From Pieris napi (taxonomy: Eukaryota > Arthropoda > Insecta > Lepidoptera > Pieridae), in contig NC_062240.1 of NCBI RefSeq assembly GCF_905475465.1, positions 1,937,001 through 2,001,000 of the forward strand: a DNA stretch of 64,000 nucleotides, in the 5' to 3' direction. Both the position numbers and the translations under genes were made by a program. The notes below the pieces were generated by a model, which saw only the letters and a list, made by a program, of their open reading frames with translations, was not told the DNA's origin and did not search any database. Below are positions 12,401 to 22,680 of the stretch, one piece after another (position 1 is the first letter of the stretch; every line of letters starts with the position of its first letter).

Positions 12401-15400
12401 AGTGCAAAAATACATGTATTACATATAGTTGTTGAGAAAAAGAAACTAAACAGAAACAAAAAACAAAGTAATAAATGACACATGAAAAAAATTAATACCT
12501 AATAATAAATAGTGCACATGAATCATTATAATTTAATTTAAGATCAGTCTCACGTCAGTTAGCAGGTATTATTATTATATTTATTTTACTTAAAAACTCA
12601 ACATAAACTTTTTTTTGAATGGAATTTCGCTGTTGGCCTCAAGGGCCTTTGCAGCTCAGCTCATGCTGTTTTGGCGAGTGTAGCTCGGCCGAAATGGGCG
12701 TTTATCCCACGACTAGCGCAAGGGCGTCTCCTGTGAGACTCGAACCTCGGCTTGGGCGGTCGCGGGGTGGTCAATCGCCTGAAGGGCAGGAACTCTACTT
12801 AAACATTAAATCCTACACAGTTTCTAGAAGTTCCTTATGTCATCGCGTTTTATACATTCACAACGCCATTTGTTGTTTATTAAATAAATTAAATGATGTA
12901 TTTAGACATTACTTATTCGATGCGAACTAATTTATAGAATAATCAATACAATATGAATGTTTAGGATGGTATAATTTAATAATGTGGAAAATACCACAAC
13001 GGTAATAGTTAAACAAATAGAGAAGCGACAAGTTAAAAGTATCCATAACCGATGAGCATGCATGGTCAATGTAATTAAAGTAGTAACAAGTTATATATAA
13101 AGCAAGAGAGGTATGTCAGGCCGTAGCAAGTGGAGATCCATGGTCTCTGTCTACCCTTCATAAAAAAGACGTGGTTATATAAATGACATAAATCAATAAT
13201 TGACGTAACTACATTGATATACAAAAAACCCAAGATGCACAGTCTCATATAAAAGTAACGCTCGAAAGTGTCCCGAAACACTATTTCTGTCCATAACAGT
13301 ATATGTTACAAGCATATATCATTGCAAAATCAACCTTACGCGAATTGCTTAAAGTTGTTATTACAACGCAGCGTATACGTACTTAAAGCAATAAAATTTT
13401 ACGACCGACCGTGGTCGGTAGGACAAGGTATTGAGTGGAGTCGAACATGACTTTTTTATTTACAACTATTTAACATAATTTTAAATTTATCCGACTTTTC
13501 GGGTGCTTTACAGCGTGAGTGGTCACGGTGACTGAAGACAAAAGGTGTTGGATGTTAAATAGTTGTAAATTTATAATAATACATAACTTTAATCCGGTTA
13601 AAAAGTTTTTTCTTTAAATTAAAAAAAAATGTTAAATTGGCTACCTCCTGACCCACACTTTATTTAGCGTAAATATATTTGTCAAAAACTACACACAAAA
13701 AAGTTCAAGAGTACATAAATTTATTTATAAAAAAAACACAAATAAATAACATCGACTCCACTTGTAGACGCGAGACTATTTGAAATGAGCGCACAATTTA
13801 GAATGTTGCGCTCATTTTTTGAGGACGTTTTTTTGACGTTGAGTGTGCATCTTGGGTTTTTTGTATATCAATGCGTAACTACCAAATTTAGGTAATTAAT
13901 ATACTATAAAAGCTTCCTTCAGTTGGTGGTACTATATCTGACAGCTGATGCGAACTATGTCACGGCTAGCGACATGAAAATATCTGACATTATATTAATA
14001 GAAGTTTGAAATTATACAACCTACGCACAGTGCTTTTTGTTGTAGATAATTAAAATTCCTTGACAAGGCTCAGGCGTTTTTGCAATATTTCAGATTTATC
14101 GAAATATAAACTCAAATTAGGTTATAATTACTTACTAGTCTTAAGTTAGGCTCATAATGTTCCATGATGTCTTAGTGAAGACACATGTAATAAAAATTGT
14201 ATTCTAAATTAAAGCTTTTTGTTGACATTCTACATAAAAACCGGAAACAATAACATTCGCTTAGAAAATAAACAGCATATCAGGGCTTGTGGTACAAATT
14301 CAATTTGCCATAGTTTTTGAGCTATTAGTAACAGCTAGTTACTCTTCGAGATTAACATGCAATGTATATAACTTGTCGTATGTCCCTAACAACACTTCAA
14401 GAGTCGCTTGAGGCGGTTTTTTAGATCACATTCCATATATAATTATTCAAACACTGATGTAGACTGTTTTGCAAGTGATTGAATATAACAAGGCCGCCTT
14501 GTCAACTCCCTTGTACAGGTTCTTTGTATAAACATTACCTTCTGAGCTTTTCTGTCGTAATGCGTCATAAGGGAAATACGCGCAGTCATTTAATACGAAT
14601 TAAAAGTTAATTTCCTACCGAAATCTCGAATCGTTATAGTACTAACTAGCTAACCCGGCAAACGTTTGTTTTGCCATTTATATTATTTCTAGGAAACATA
14701 TTTTTAGTTCATTAAAATAACTAACTGTATGTATTTTTCTATGCTGAATCAGGTGTATTTAGGGATTTGACAGATATATAGTAGCTGATTCTCAGACTTA
14801 CTGAATATGCATAAAAAAATATAAGAATCGGTCCAGCCGTTTCGGAGGGGTATGGGAACGAACATTGTGACACGAGAATTTTATATATTAGATATAATGT
14901 AGATATTTTACAAACGTAATAGTTATAAGTAATGAGGGCTTTCTAAATTAAAGGATATTTAAATAGTATTGCCAACTGCAGTAGTTTTTTATTTGAATAG
15001 TGAAATGGTTAAATACATACTATATTTTATTCCTACAATGAATTGAATACAGTGGTATTAATAAATAGCCAGGAGGCTGGCATTGGCACGATTTTCATCT
15101 ATTGTGTGTGTGATGCCTAAGGAAAGTTTAAATATATTGTATAGTTTAATAGACTTTATTGTTGAAAAGGTCGTCCAATCTTAACAAAACGTATCCCACG
15201 AAAGGCTGCGGAGAAGTTAAAAACTGCTTTAAATTATGTTCATGTACTCATTTTAAAAATAGTTTGATTTTTACTAAATTACATCCCACTTCATGGCCAA
15301 TACCATTAAAAACTAAATATATTATACACAACTCGTTGTTATGTTAAATTAAATTGTTTCTAATTGATTTTTCAAACAAAACGTAAAATTGTCATACACG

Positions 15401-18059
15401 AAAACCTACTATTATATCTGATACGTTAAACATCAAAAGGCACAAATATGAAAAACCGCGATAAACAAAGAGTATCTTAAAGAGTTAATTAGCAAATTAA
15501 TCTTTAAAGATCACACTGAGTCACTTCCGCAATTACAAAAAAAATAAAACTATCTCAAGATTAATCTTTCCACGTTCAAGGTCACAACATTCACTGACCA
15601 GTTCCGTTTTGCGTAGTTTGCGTGGCTTTAAAGTGATTTCCAATACGTAAGGTATATATATATATTATAGGTTCTGTCATAGGTTATGTTACCTACAACA
15701 TAGTATCGTGATTAAAATCGATTCTTACACTATTAGTTATGGCGAATGAACATAAATTGACACACGAAATTAAATTTAATTCAATTAAATCATTACTTTA
15801 TTTTATAACAGTAATATAAGTTAACTTTATAATTTATACATTAATTGTGTTTATTATTACTGGAACACTCATTATTCGTATTAATTAATAGCATTAAGTT
15901 AAGATAATCTACATTAATTTAAAGAATTAAAGTTAACATATTAAGTAATTTTAATACTTATTGTAACGCAGTTGGGTGTTTACTTTTAACCTCATTACTG
16001 AATAATGTTTGATGTACTTAACTTAACAGAGACAAGTGTAACCTTTTTGTTACAACTGACAAAAAAGTTAAAAAATATTAATAAAGTTAATCAACATCTT
16101 TATTCATATTTTTCCTTGTCAAGTAGGTTTAGCCTTGTGTGTATTACTTTCTAGATTTTAGAGTCTAAGTCCCGCACCAGGCTGGCCACATCATGAAGAA
16201 ATGAACTACTTGCTAACACACCACGACACACTCAATCACTCAATAATCTATTAAAACTCAACCAATTCAATAAAATTCCAGACACTACTATTCGCTGCTG
16301 TATGCGCCTGCGCGTCATCACAACAAGGGCCAACCACGACTCCTGTTCCTATCTTAAAGCAGATAAACAGGCAGAATGATGATGGCTCCTACAGCTTTGG
16401 TTATGAAGCAGCAGATGGGTCCTTCAAGATTGAAACGAAGTACCCGAATGGAGATGTTGCAGGGAAATATGGATATGTGGATGAAACCGGCAAAACTAGA
16501 GAAGTGTCATATGGAGCTAGCAGTCAGAGAGGATTTGAACCAGAAGGTGAGGGTTACTAGATATTAAAAAAGTAACAATATATTTTTTAATTAGACGTTG
16601 AACAATCTAATATATAAAATTCTCGTGTCACAGTTTTCGTTGCCATACTCCTCCGAAACGGCTTGACCGATTTTGATGAAATTTTTTGTGCTTATCCATC
16701 CCTAAATTTTTATTTTTATTTTTTAGGCAAAATTTTTAATTTCTATTTTTTTATGATACAACATACAAAAATACATAAAATCCTCAATTTTCACCCCTCT
16801 ACGATTAACCCCTATTTTTTTATTATAAATGATATACATGGCAAAACGACGTTTGCCGGATCAGCTAGTATAATGTAAAAACGATAGACCCTTAATAAAT
16901 ACCTTAGATATGGGTGTATGTAGGACCACGATGTATTTGATAAATTGTTACGCCATGGCTATCAAACTATCACCTTCCCAGAAGTTACAGTAATGCTTTC
17001 AAGGGGAAGGTGATTCTGTTTTATCATTAGTTTTGACAACTATAAATATCTTAACTGTTATTATTATTATGACATTATCAATATGAAATTTCCATGCCTA
17101 TTTTAATATGGCGGACTATGCATATTTATAACTAAGCAATCTGAAAATGTAGAAGTTTCTTTGCAAATAAACAGTTTATTATTATTAAAAGAGAAAATAA
17201 ATTTCAATGCACTTGGTTATATAATACAATATACTACTATATAATACTTTTGGTATAAAGACAACGTCAATTATGAAATCACATATATGTGTGAGGTAAC
17301 TATGTTACAAAGTCAAATATTAACTAAGTTAATGTTCTTATTTCGAAATAATTTTACATAATTTCTTGCACAGTACCAACTCACGCAAAGTACATTCAAC
17401 AATACTTTAATACTAATGTTAAATAATTTTCGTATATTTCAGGCACGGGCATAATGGTTCCACCACCAACACTTAACGATCCGTCAAGCCACAACGCCTT
17501 AACCGACGGCCAAGAAGACGATGGCCAGTACCGTGAGGACCCCAAAATATACGAAGACCCCAAATACAACGGCCGAACACAAAACCGACCAGCTTCCTTC
17601 AGGCAATACCAGAAATCAGTAGAGCAACCGCAACCGCAACCACAGACTTACCAACAGCAACAGACTTACCAACAGCAACAGTCATACCAACAGCCACAGA
17701 CATACCAACAGCCACAGACTTACCAACAGCCACAGACTTACCAACAACAGCAGGACTTTCAACAGCCTCAGTACCAGCCACAGAATTACCAATCCAACTT
17801 CCAGTTCCAATCTTCACCTCAACCTTCAAACCTCTTCTCCCAGCAAACGAAGCTTGACGTGCAGTCACCGCAAACCTTTCCACAAAGCCAGGTCTATCAC
17901 CAGCAGCCCCAATTCTCCTACCAGGCATACACCCCACAACCTTACCAGAACTACCAAAGCCAGAACTTACAGAACCAGAACTTCAACCCATTCTCCGGAC
18001 ATCCAGCTCAAAACTTTGACCCCAGTACTGGGTCATACTCTATTAACTTCACTGGTTAA
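9468..18059 (+). CDS. RR-type cuticular protein, gene 1 (3 exons)
   Basis: Secreted cuticle protein of the Rebers-Riddiford (chitin_bind_4) family; the family binds chitin in the procuticle. Exons 9468-9482, 16282-16546 and 17443-18059 join in frame into 298 aa, all with GT donors and AG acceptors. Residues 1-18 form a signal peptide (MFVLK from exon 1, TLLFAAVCACA from exon 2). The RR domain is at about residues 36-100: DGSYSFGYEAADGSF, then GKYGYVDETGK, then GFEPEG. This soft RR-1-like form runs into VPPPT. The rest is a Gln/Tyr/Pro tail with about seven TYQQ(P/Q)Q units at 17640-17757, and the protein ends NFTG. No cysteine was seen outside the signal peptide. The RR domain sits in one exon, whereas in gene 2 it is spread over three. 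The start was chosen from a strong Kozak context (GCCGCCATG) and a TATA box about 100 bp upstream. The family assignment is firm; exact orthology was not determined. Confidence 0.9.
9776..10005 (+). mobile_element. tRNA-derived SINE, 5'-truncated
   Basis: Starts at GTGCACCAATGGACTT without the tRNA head; the body runs to GTTGTCGCGCCACTGATT. It lies in intron 1 of gene 1, about 300 bp past the donor. Confidence 0.8.
10567..10613. repeat. (CA)n-type microsatellite
   Basis: Interrupted ACACAC runs in intron 1 of gene 1. Confidence 0.8.
11252..11398 (-). mobile_element. LINE 3' UTR fragment (same family as 4670)
   Basis: TCAAACTCAAAATATTTTTA through GTAAATTTACATTTACTACC to GACGAACTGGCAAGAAGC mirrors 5225-5352. 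It lies in intron 1 of gene 1. Confidence 0.75.
12230..12395 (-). mobile_element. LINE 3' UTR fragment
   Basis: CACTTCGTTGCATCTACATA, GCCTTATCGCTTTCGAGCGA and TCTCTTCCAGGCAACC recur in the other orientation at 38808-38950. In intron 1 of gene 1. Confidence 0.55.
12610..12800. other. GC-rich island in intron 1 of gene 1
   Basis: CAAGGGCCTTTGCAGCTCAG, GTGTAGCTCGGCCGAAATGG and GCGGTCGCGGGGTGGTCAAT stand out from very AT-rich flanks. A 103-codon frame crosses it with no recognisable domain. GAGACTCGAACC resembles a tRNA T-arm, so a SINE-like origin is possible. Confidence 0.3.
13090..13170 (-). repeat. Second copy of the 345-520 repeat
   Basis: GCAAGAGAGGTATGTCAGG and GTAGCAAGTGGAGATCC are the reverse complement, with changes, of the sequence near 360-415. 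It ends 30-40 bp before the TIR element. Confidence 0.5.
13213..13872. mobile_element. Non-autonomous TIR element with 9-10 bp target duplication
   Basis: Identical 29-bp terminal inverted repeats (ATTGATATACAAAAAACCCA...). Flanks are ACGTAACTAC (13203-13212) and GCGTAACTAC (13873-13882), a 9-of-10 match. A duplication of this size suggests a Mutator-like (MULE) group, which is inference. Internal palindromes are ACCGACCGTGGTCGGT near 13410 and an 11-bp stem at 13783-13817. No open frame was seen. Confidence 0.75.
14646..14892 (-). mobile_element. Helitron-like non-autonomous element
   Basis: Minus-strand ends are TCTAATATATAAAATTCTCG and CCGGGTTAGCTAG, inserted between A and T. A GGCAAA/TTTGCC-type hairpin precedes the 3' end. 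In intron 1 of gene 1. Confidence 0.65.
15576..15584 (+). promoter_or_regulatory. Candidate beta-FTZ-F1 site in intron 1 of gene 1
   Basis: TCAAGGTCA matches the FTZ-F1/NR5A consensus YCAAGGYCR exactly. FTZ-F1 is an ecdysone-cascade factor known to drive cuticle protein genes at moults. A single 9-mer in a 6.8-kb intron could arise by chance, so the function is inference. Confidence 0.35.
16282..16546 (+). CDS. Gene 1 exon 2 (signal core and RR domain)
   Basis: Acceptor TTCCAG precedes 16282 and donor GTGAGG follows 16546 (phase 1). It encodes the rest of the signal peptide, a short Thr/Pro spacer, the ILKQINR linker and the RR domain as far as GFEPE. The open frame at 16376 beginning MMMAPT is the same DNA read in the wrong frame. 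Confidence 0.9.
16606..16868 (+). mobile_element. Helitron-like non-autonomous element in intron 2 of gene 1
   Basis: Starts TCTAATATATAAAATTCTCG after an A and ends GGCAAAACGACGTTTGCCGG, ATCAGCTAG before a T. The 3' hairpin (GGCAAA/TTTGCC) about 8 nt before CTAG is the Helitron signature. Confidence 0.7.
17443..18059 (+). CDS. Gene 1 exon 3 (Gln/Tyr-rich tail)
   Basis: Acceptor TATTTCAG precedes 17443. The first two bases complete Gly94 (GTGIMVPPPT) and the exon then encodes 204 residues to TAA at 18057-18059. It includes a minisatellite of 18-nt units at 17640-17757. Confidence 0.92.
17640..17757 (+). repeat. 18-nt coding minisatellite in gene 1
   Basis: Tandem units of the form CAGACTTACCAACAGCAA, with CAA/CCA variation, encode TYQQQQ or TYQQPQ. 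There are about seven units. The copy number is likely to vary between alleles. Confidence 0.85.
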
Positions 18060-18189
18060 GCTATTAATTACTATGGAGATTTAAGTCAAGACTTCTTTCG
18101 TTTATAGTACATAAAATATGTCAGCAGATTTATGTACTAAGAACAATAAGTTGCTTCACTTAAAGTAGGATATATCTGCGCTTTAAGAA

Positions 18190-18195
18190 AATAAA
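18190..18195 (+). terminator. Poly(A) signal of gene 1
   Basis: The first canonical AATAAA after the stop codon, 131 bp downstream of TAA. A GT-rich downstream element is not obvious. Confidence 0.5.
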
Positions 18196-18199
18196 ATCA

Positions 18200-19139
18200 T
18201 ACAATTATACATTGTTTAATTGTATGCTAAGCAAAAGAGACAAATAATGAATATCATTTAATTATGTACTTCACATTTAAAGCCATTCAGAGAAGTTGAG
18301 AGGTAAGGCAATATAATTATAAAATAATTAATTTTACTGTTTTTATTTATTATAACTTGCGCAAGAACAAATCCTCTATTATAATCTTTTTACTGCAATA
18401 TTGTGGCAATAAGTTTTAATACATAACATACATGTATAAATTGTTCTCTTCTCTTCTCTCTCGTACTACGCTATATATATATATATATATATATATATAC
18501 GCAAATATATATTTACTAAATTTTAAGTTGTTGACAAAATATTTTCATATGTTTAGATGTTAGTGAACTAGTCAATTTAAGCAATTTAAATTGGGTAAGT
18601 GCTATTTAAATTAATCTGTACATAAATATCATTATATATCTATATGTTTTATCCAGATTTGTCACCATATTGTATATTAAACAAGTACAACGTTTTCTAT
18701 ATATAGTACGCACGCGTCAGAACTATAAAATAAAATTAAAAATGAATAATAGTGATACCTTAACGCAATTTAGTTCGATACTATTATTAATATAACTTCG
18801 ATTATATTTTACAAGATGTAAAATAGGAATCGCCATAGGTTTTATAATTTTATACCATGTACCATATTATGTTTAAGAAAGTTAATATTCGAATGGAATT
18901 CTGTTTGCATTCGGATTCGTGAAGGGGTTACGAATGTTTAATAAAAACTTATATAATACTGTGTACTTTTTCTTGTTGATATTTTCACAATAGTTTTAGT
19001 TTATGAAAGAAGAATTAAAATAAGAGGAATACTAAATAAGGCATATTGACAATTTGTAACAATATAAAAAATAAAGTTTATGACAGGACGTATATGACAC
19101 AATAGTTGACAAAGACTATAAGGCGATTGGTTTTGTAAG
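18200..19139. other. Intergenic, downstream of gene 1
   Basis: AT-rich; holds the (TA)n run and nothing else recognised. Confidence 0.5.
18472..18500. repeat. (TA)n microsatellite
   Basis: About 14 TA units, 410 bp after the gene 1 stop. Confidence 0.85.
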
Positions 19140-19410
19140 ACGTGTCAAAGTCAATGTCTTCTCAAATTAAGGGTGTAGAACGGAAGAGAAGAACTGGCAA
19201 TAAACTCTACGCCACTCTTTTTAATCGCCAAGTTTTTTTTTTACACAACGTTTGTAAGCTGCAACCATTACACCATGTTCCACATGACATCTTAAGAAAT
19301 AAATAATAATATCTATCAGTAGGAGGCATGGTGAAATAGGAGCAGTGAACATTTTCATATAAATATGTAAGAAGTGTTCTTGTATATGGTTGCTCGGTTT
19401 GGTCACCTAG
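19140..19410 (-). mobile_element. LINE 3' UTR fragment, another family
   Basis: GGCGATTAAAAAGAGTGGCG and GAGTTTATTGCCAGTTCTTC on the minus strand resemble the 3' region of the 4670 family. The rest (CATGTGGAACATGGTGTAAT) is distinct. No coding part is visible. Confidence 0.6.
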
Positions 19411-19431
19411 TTCCACAGTACACTATAAAAA

Positions 19432-19505
19432 GCCAGCAAGGCACTTACGAGCTCATCACTTAACATCAGATGAGCCTCCTGCCCGTTTGCCCCCTGTTCT
19501 ATGAA
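19432..19505 (+). mobile_element. LINE 3' UTR fragment
   Basis: GCCAGCAAGGCACTTACGAG, CATCAGATGAGCCTCCTGCC and CGTTTGCCCCCTGTTCTATG are the short 3' UTR shared by the jockey-like LINEs here. Confidence 0.65.
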
Positions 19506-20399
19506 ACAAAAAAAACGCAAAAAATATTGAACAAAATTCATCATAATAAGTTTAATACTTACGTCGCGAACATTTTAAAGTTGATACTTTAAAATTTCGA
19601 CGAAAACAATACGATATAATGGTTCTACATGACATTATCTCAGATAAAATTAATTGAAGCTCACTTCAAGAAAAATGCACTTCCACGTTCCTGCCTACAA
19701 GACTCGTAATCGTGATTTGTTTCGCGTTCCTCATATAAAACCTAAGTATGCAAAAAACTCAGTTTTGTATCGCGCAGCCCGGACTTAAAACGACCATTGT
19801 TTAAGCTGTCGCGGAATATGCTTCAACGGAATATTAAACATATCTACAGCGCTTAATCACCTGCATCTCGTGATGGTGTGTGTGAGGGTGTGTATGTGGG
19901 ATGTGCATGAGCACTCACGCACTGTAATCTCACTTCACACCATCATTCACAATATAATTTAAGTTAGAATGATCCGGAAAAATTAAGATTTATACTTCAT
20001 TTCTAAAAATATATTTAAAAACTTGAAATATATTTAAATCCTTGCTTATTATTACTAGGCAAGAGTTATTAAAATTTTAATGAGTGTACGTAATTCTGTT
20101 TATTACCCAAAACGAGATCACAAAATGTCAATCAACCAAGGACAGCGAGTATGTTATGAAATCATATCAATTATATGGATGATATAATCATTAACGGAAA
20201 TTTAGCCAATATTTGGCAAATTAGACTATTTCTTGCTTCCGCTTAACATTGCGAACTTTTAAATGTAATATCCGAAAAAAATCGAAACCATTCTCCTCAG
20301 ATTACGAAATCTGTTGATAGTGAGAAATCCCGTCAGGTCAAAAAATATTCTCTGTTTAGAGTAAAAAAATATAATGTGAAATATAGGAAATAATTATAC
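19506..20399. other. Intergenic
   Basis: AT-rich. The segment 19800-19880 resembles 7980-8040 (AATATGCTTCAACGGAATAT, ACAGCGCTTAATCACCTGCAT). A GT-rich stretch at 19876-19905 follows. Confidence 0.45.
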
Positions 20400-22125
20400 A
20401 TAAAACTAATAATAAAATAATATACATTGAAATAAATAACTAAACTTAACATAAACTAAAATATATCATTAAAAGGAGTCCCTTTAGGCAAGGTTCCGAA
20501 GATACTGGCAGCGTTCCCCCTTTGAATTGCTAGACTAATTCTTTGTCCGAGGTAGCTGCCAGATCTTCGGTCTCCTGTGATGTCGACTAACCTTTTTGAA
20601 ATTTCTTTAAAAAGCCTTAAAGCGCTAGGACCCCACGGACCAAGGGTCTCGACACCGAATGGGACAAAATCATATTCTGAGCCCAGACCCCTGTATTTGC
20701 ATGCTTTATTTTTTTCAGCCGCTTCACAAGCCGCACCAGCTCTGTAGTTGGTTCCATGTAGATGAGAAGGGGCCAGCGTGTCTGAACAGGTTGCATCCCA
20801 TACCAGTACCCGACCCATATTCCATGGAATCAAACTCATACCGTCCGGTCTCTTGCCATCGTCTCTTGCAATACCACTCGGCTCAAGTAGACTTGGCACG
20901 TTGACGGTGGCAAGGGAACGGCGTATGATATCGTTAAGTGCGGCATGTCTCGAGAAGCAGCCTGCACTTTTTTGGCATGACAGGCCGTGATGTCCTAACT
21001 TGTCGACATCACTGCCACAGGGACATATATGAGGAGCGCAGACCGGAACCCCAAGCCGTAGACAGGTTGCGATTCGAAGCGTGTCAGGCTCAAGAAAAGT
21101 TCCTGTATTTGACGATGGGTAAGCGTGAAGCCAGTAGCCGGCCTCATGCGTACCCACGGCCAAAAGCCTAGCGCCGAACCCGTACTACAACTCAAAAGAT
21201 CGTCAAAAGTCAGTTTGCAGTGTATGTCATCCCAGCTCCTAGGTGAATTTAGAGATAATGGAAAATTTTGACCTGGGCATGCAATCAAGAAAGCGTTTCT
21301 AGCTTCTTCCAAGCCAGCAATCTCAAAGTTTGAAGGGGAAGCCCTTAAAATTTTACTTATGAGATTTGCTGAACTATCGACAGAAGATAGAAAAGCTGGC
21401 AAAGCGACAATGGAAATTTTGCGAATCCCTAAACCACCATAACGGATGCGTAGGGAAGCTTGGGTCCAAGATTGCTCGTTCAGCTGCATATTAAGAAGTG
21501 ATTCTAAGCTAATTTTGATTAAGTCGTCTAATGGTGTTAAAAGATCTGGGTGATTCCAAAAGGAGCAGCAACGGAGCACATATGTAAATTTTGGGAGGAA
21601 AAGACAGAATTTTAAGATGCAAAGTGCATAATGTGGACTAATTTCAAGGAGACGGTCAGCAGAATTTTGAAATTTAGTAATTGAAGAATGAATATAATCA
21701 GAAATAGATTCATTAAAAATTGGAGAACCTAAAAGGTAAAGGGAATTCCTGTTAACTATTTTAATATTTGGAGCCAACATTTGAAATTTTTTTTTACATC
21801 ATTTAAATTTAAGTCGCAGTTATTTATGAAAAGTTCGCATTTGTTAAAATTAAGCTCCAAACCAATGGCTTCAAATTTATTTTTGATTAAAAGAAGGTCC
21901 GAAAACACAGTATCCACATCACCTCCTAGGGTTCCGTCGTCCAAATACCAAACATTGAAATTAGAATTTAAATTTTTGATTATCGGATTTATAGCCAAAC
22001 TAAAAATTGCAGGCCCAAGGGGATCACCCTGTTGACAACCTACTTCCGAGGAAAGTTCATTAGAACGATATAACAATTTAGTTGGATCAGCGTAACTGAG
22101 AAGAAGTTTAAGTTCTCTGTTTTAT
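20400..22125 (-). mobile_element. Decayed non-LTR element with RT and restriction-like endonuclease
   Basis: Three overlapping frames, 22076-21756, 21780-20995 and 21163-20456, are one ORF broken by at least two frameshifts, the first at an A9 run near 21785. In order they encode an RT part (GCQQGDPLGPAIFSLAINP, WYLDDGTLGG as the catalytic box), a long RT/thumb region, a Cys/His cluster (CPCGSDVDKLGHHGLSC) and a domain with PDG then VWDATCSDTLA. Cys-His followed by PD..D is the layout of the RLE group (R2, Dong, NeSL, HERO); assignment to that group is inference. It is 5'-truncated inside the RT. It cannot be active. Confidence 0.75.
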
Positions 22126-22261
22126 ACACATTTTATAAGGATACATAATTTATTTTAAAAAATAAGTCATAATAATTGTTCATCTATTGAGGACATCTTG
22201 GAAGCCATAGCTTACCAAAAAAGCCACAAAATTCAATTAATATATATATATTAAATTTGTA

Positions 22262-22680
22262 CTCTTTTTTTATGTAACAGGAGGCAAATGGGCAGGAGGC
22301 TCATCTGCTGTTAAGTAATGCCGCCGCCCATAGACACTCTCAGTCAGAGTCAAGTGCGTTGCTGGCCTATTCTTAAGGACCCTTCAAAAGAGAAGGAAGG
22401 AGTTAAATTGGTTCGGAAATACTTCAGTGGGCAACTGGTTCCACATAGTGGTGGTGCGCGGCAAAACTGTCTTAAATAACGCTCAGTTGTGTAACGACTA
22501 ACGTCAAGGTGATACGGGTAGAATTTAGCCTTTATGTACGATGATGAACCTCGGCTGCAGGTTTTAATCCGAACTGAATACTCTCCGTGGTAAAGGCGGT
22601 AGAAAAAGCAGAGAGACCCTACATCTCTTCGCAACGCCAAGGGATCAAAAAGTATCTATAAAATACACAAGCAATCGTTA
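22262..22680 (-). mobile_element. Related jockey-like LINE 3' end
   Basis: The frame 22640-22350 (ALRRDVGSLCFFYRLYHGEY) parallels SLRRDIASLCVFYKIYYGEC of the LINE at 23330. The 3' UTR GAGCCTCCTGCCCATTTGCC lies at 22275-22310. It is a separate, more diverged subfamily, in opposite orientation 650 bp away. Confidence 0.75.

Larger units (their letters stand above)
13883..16281. other. Intron 1 of gene 1, distal part
   Basis: Apart from the Helitron-like copy at 14646 and the FTZ-F1-like site at 15576, AT-rich sequence with no supportable feature. A 62-codon frame at 15159 looks incidental. Confidence 0.5.

Noticed and set aside
16376..16567. 63-codon frame starting MMMAPT
   Set aside because: Wrong-frame reading of gene 1 exon 2, running past the splice donor.
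17599..17937. 112-codon minus-strand frame
   Set aside because: Antisense shadow of the repetitive tail exon of gene 1; its regular VAVGKSVAVG pattern is the minisatellite read backwards.
20659..21171. Plus-strand frames over the RLE-type element
   Set aside because: Shadows of the minus-strand RT/endonuclease frames.
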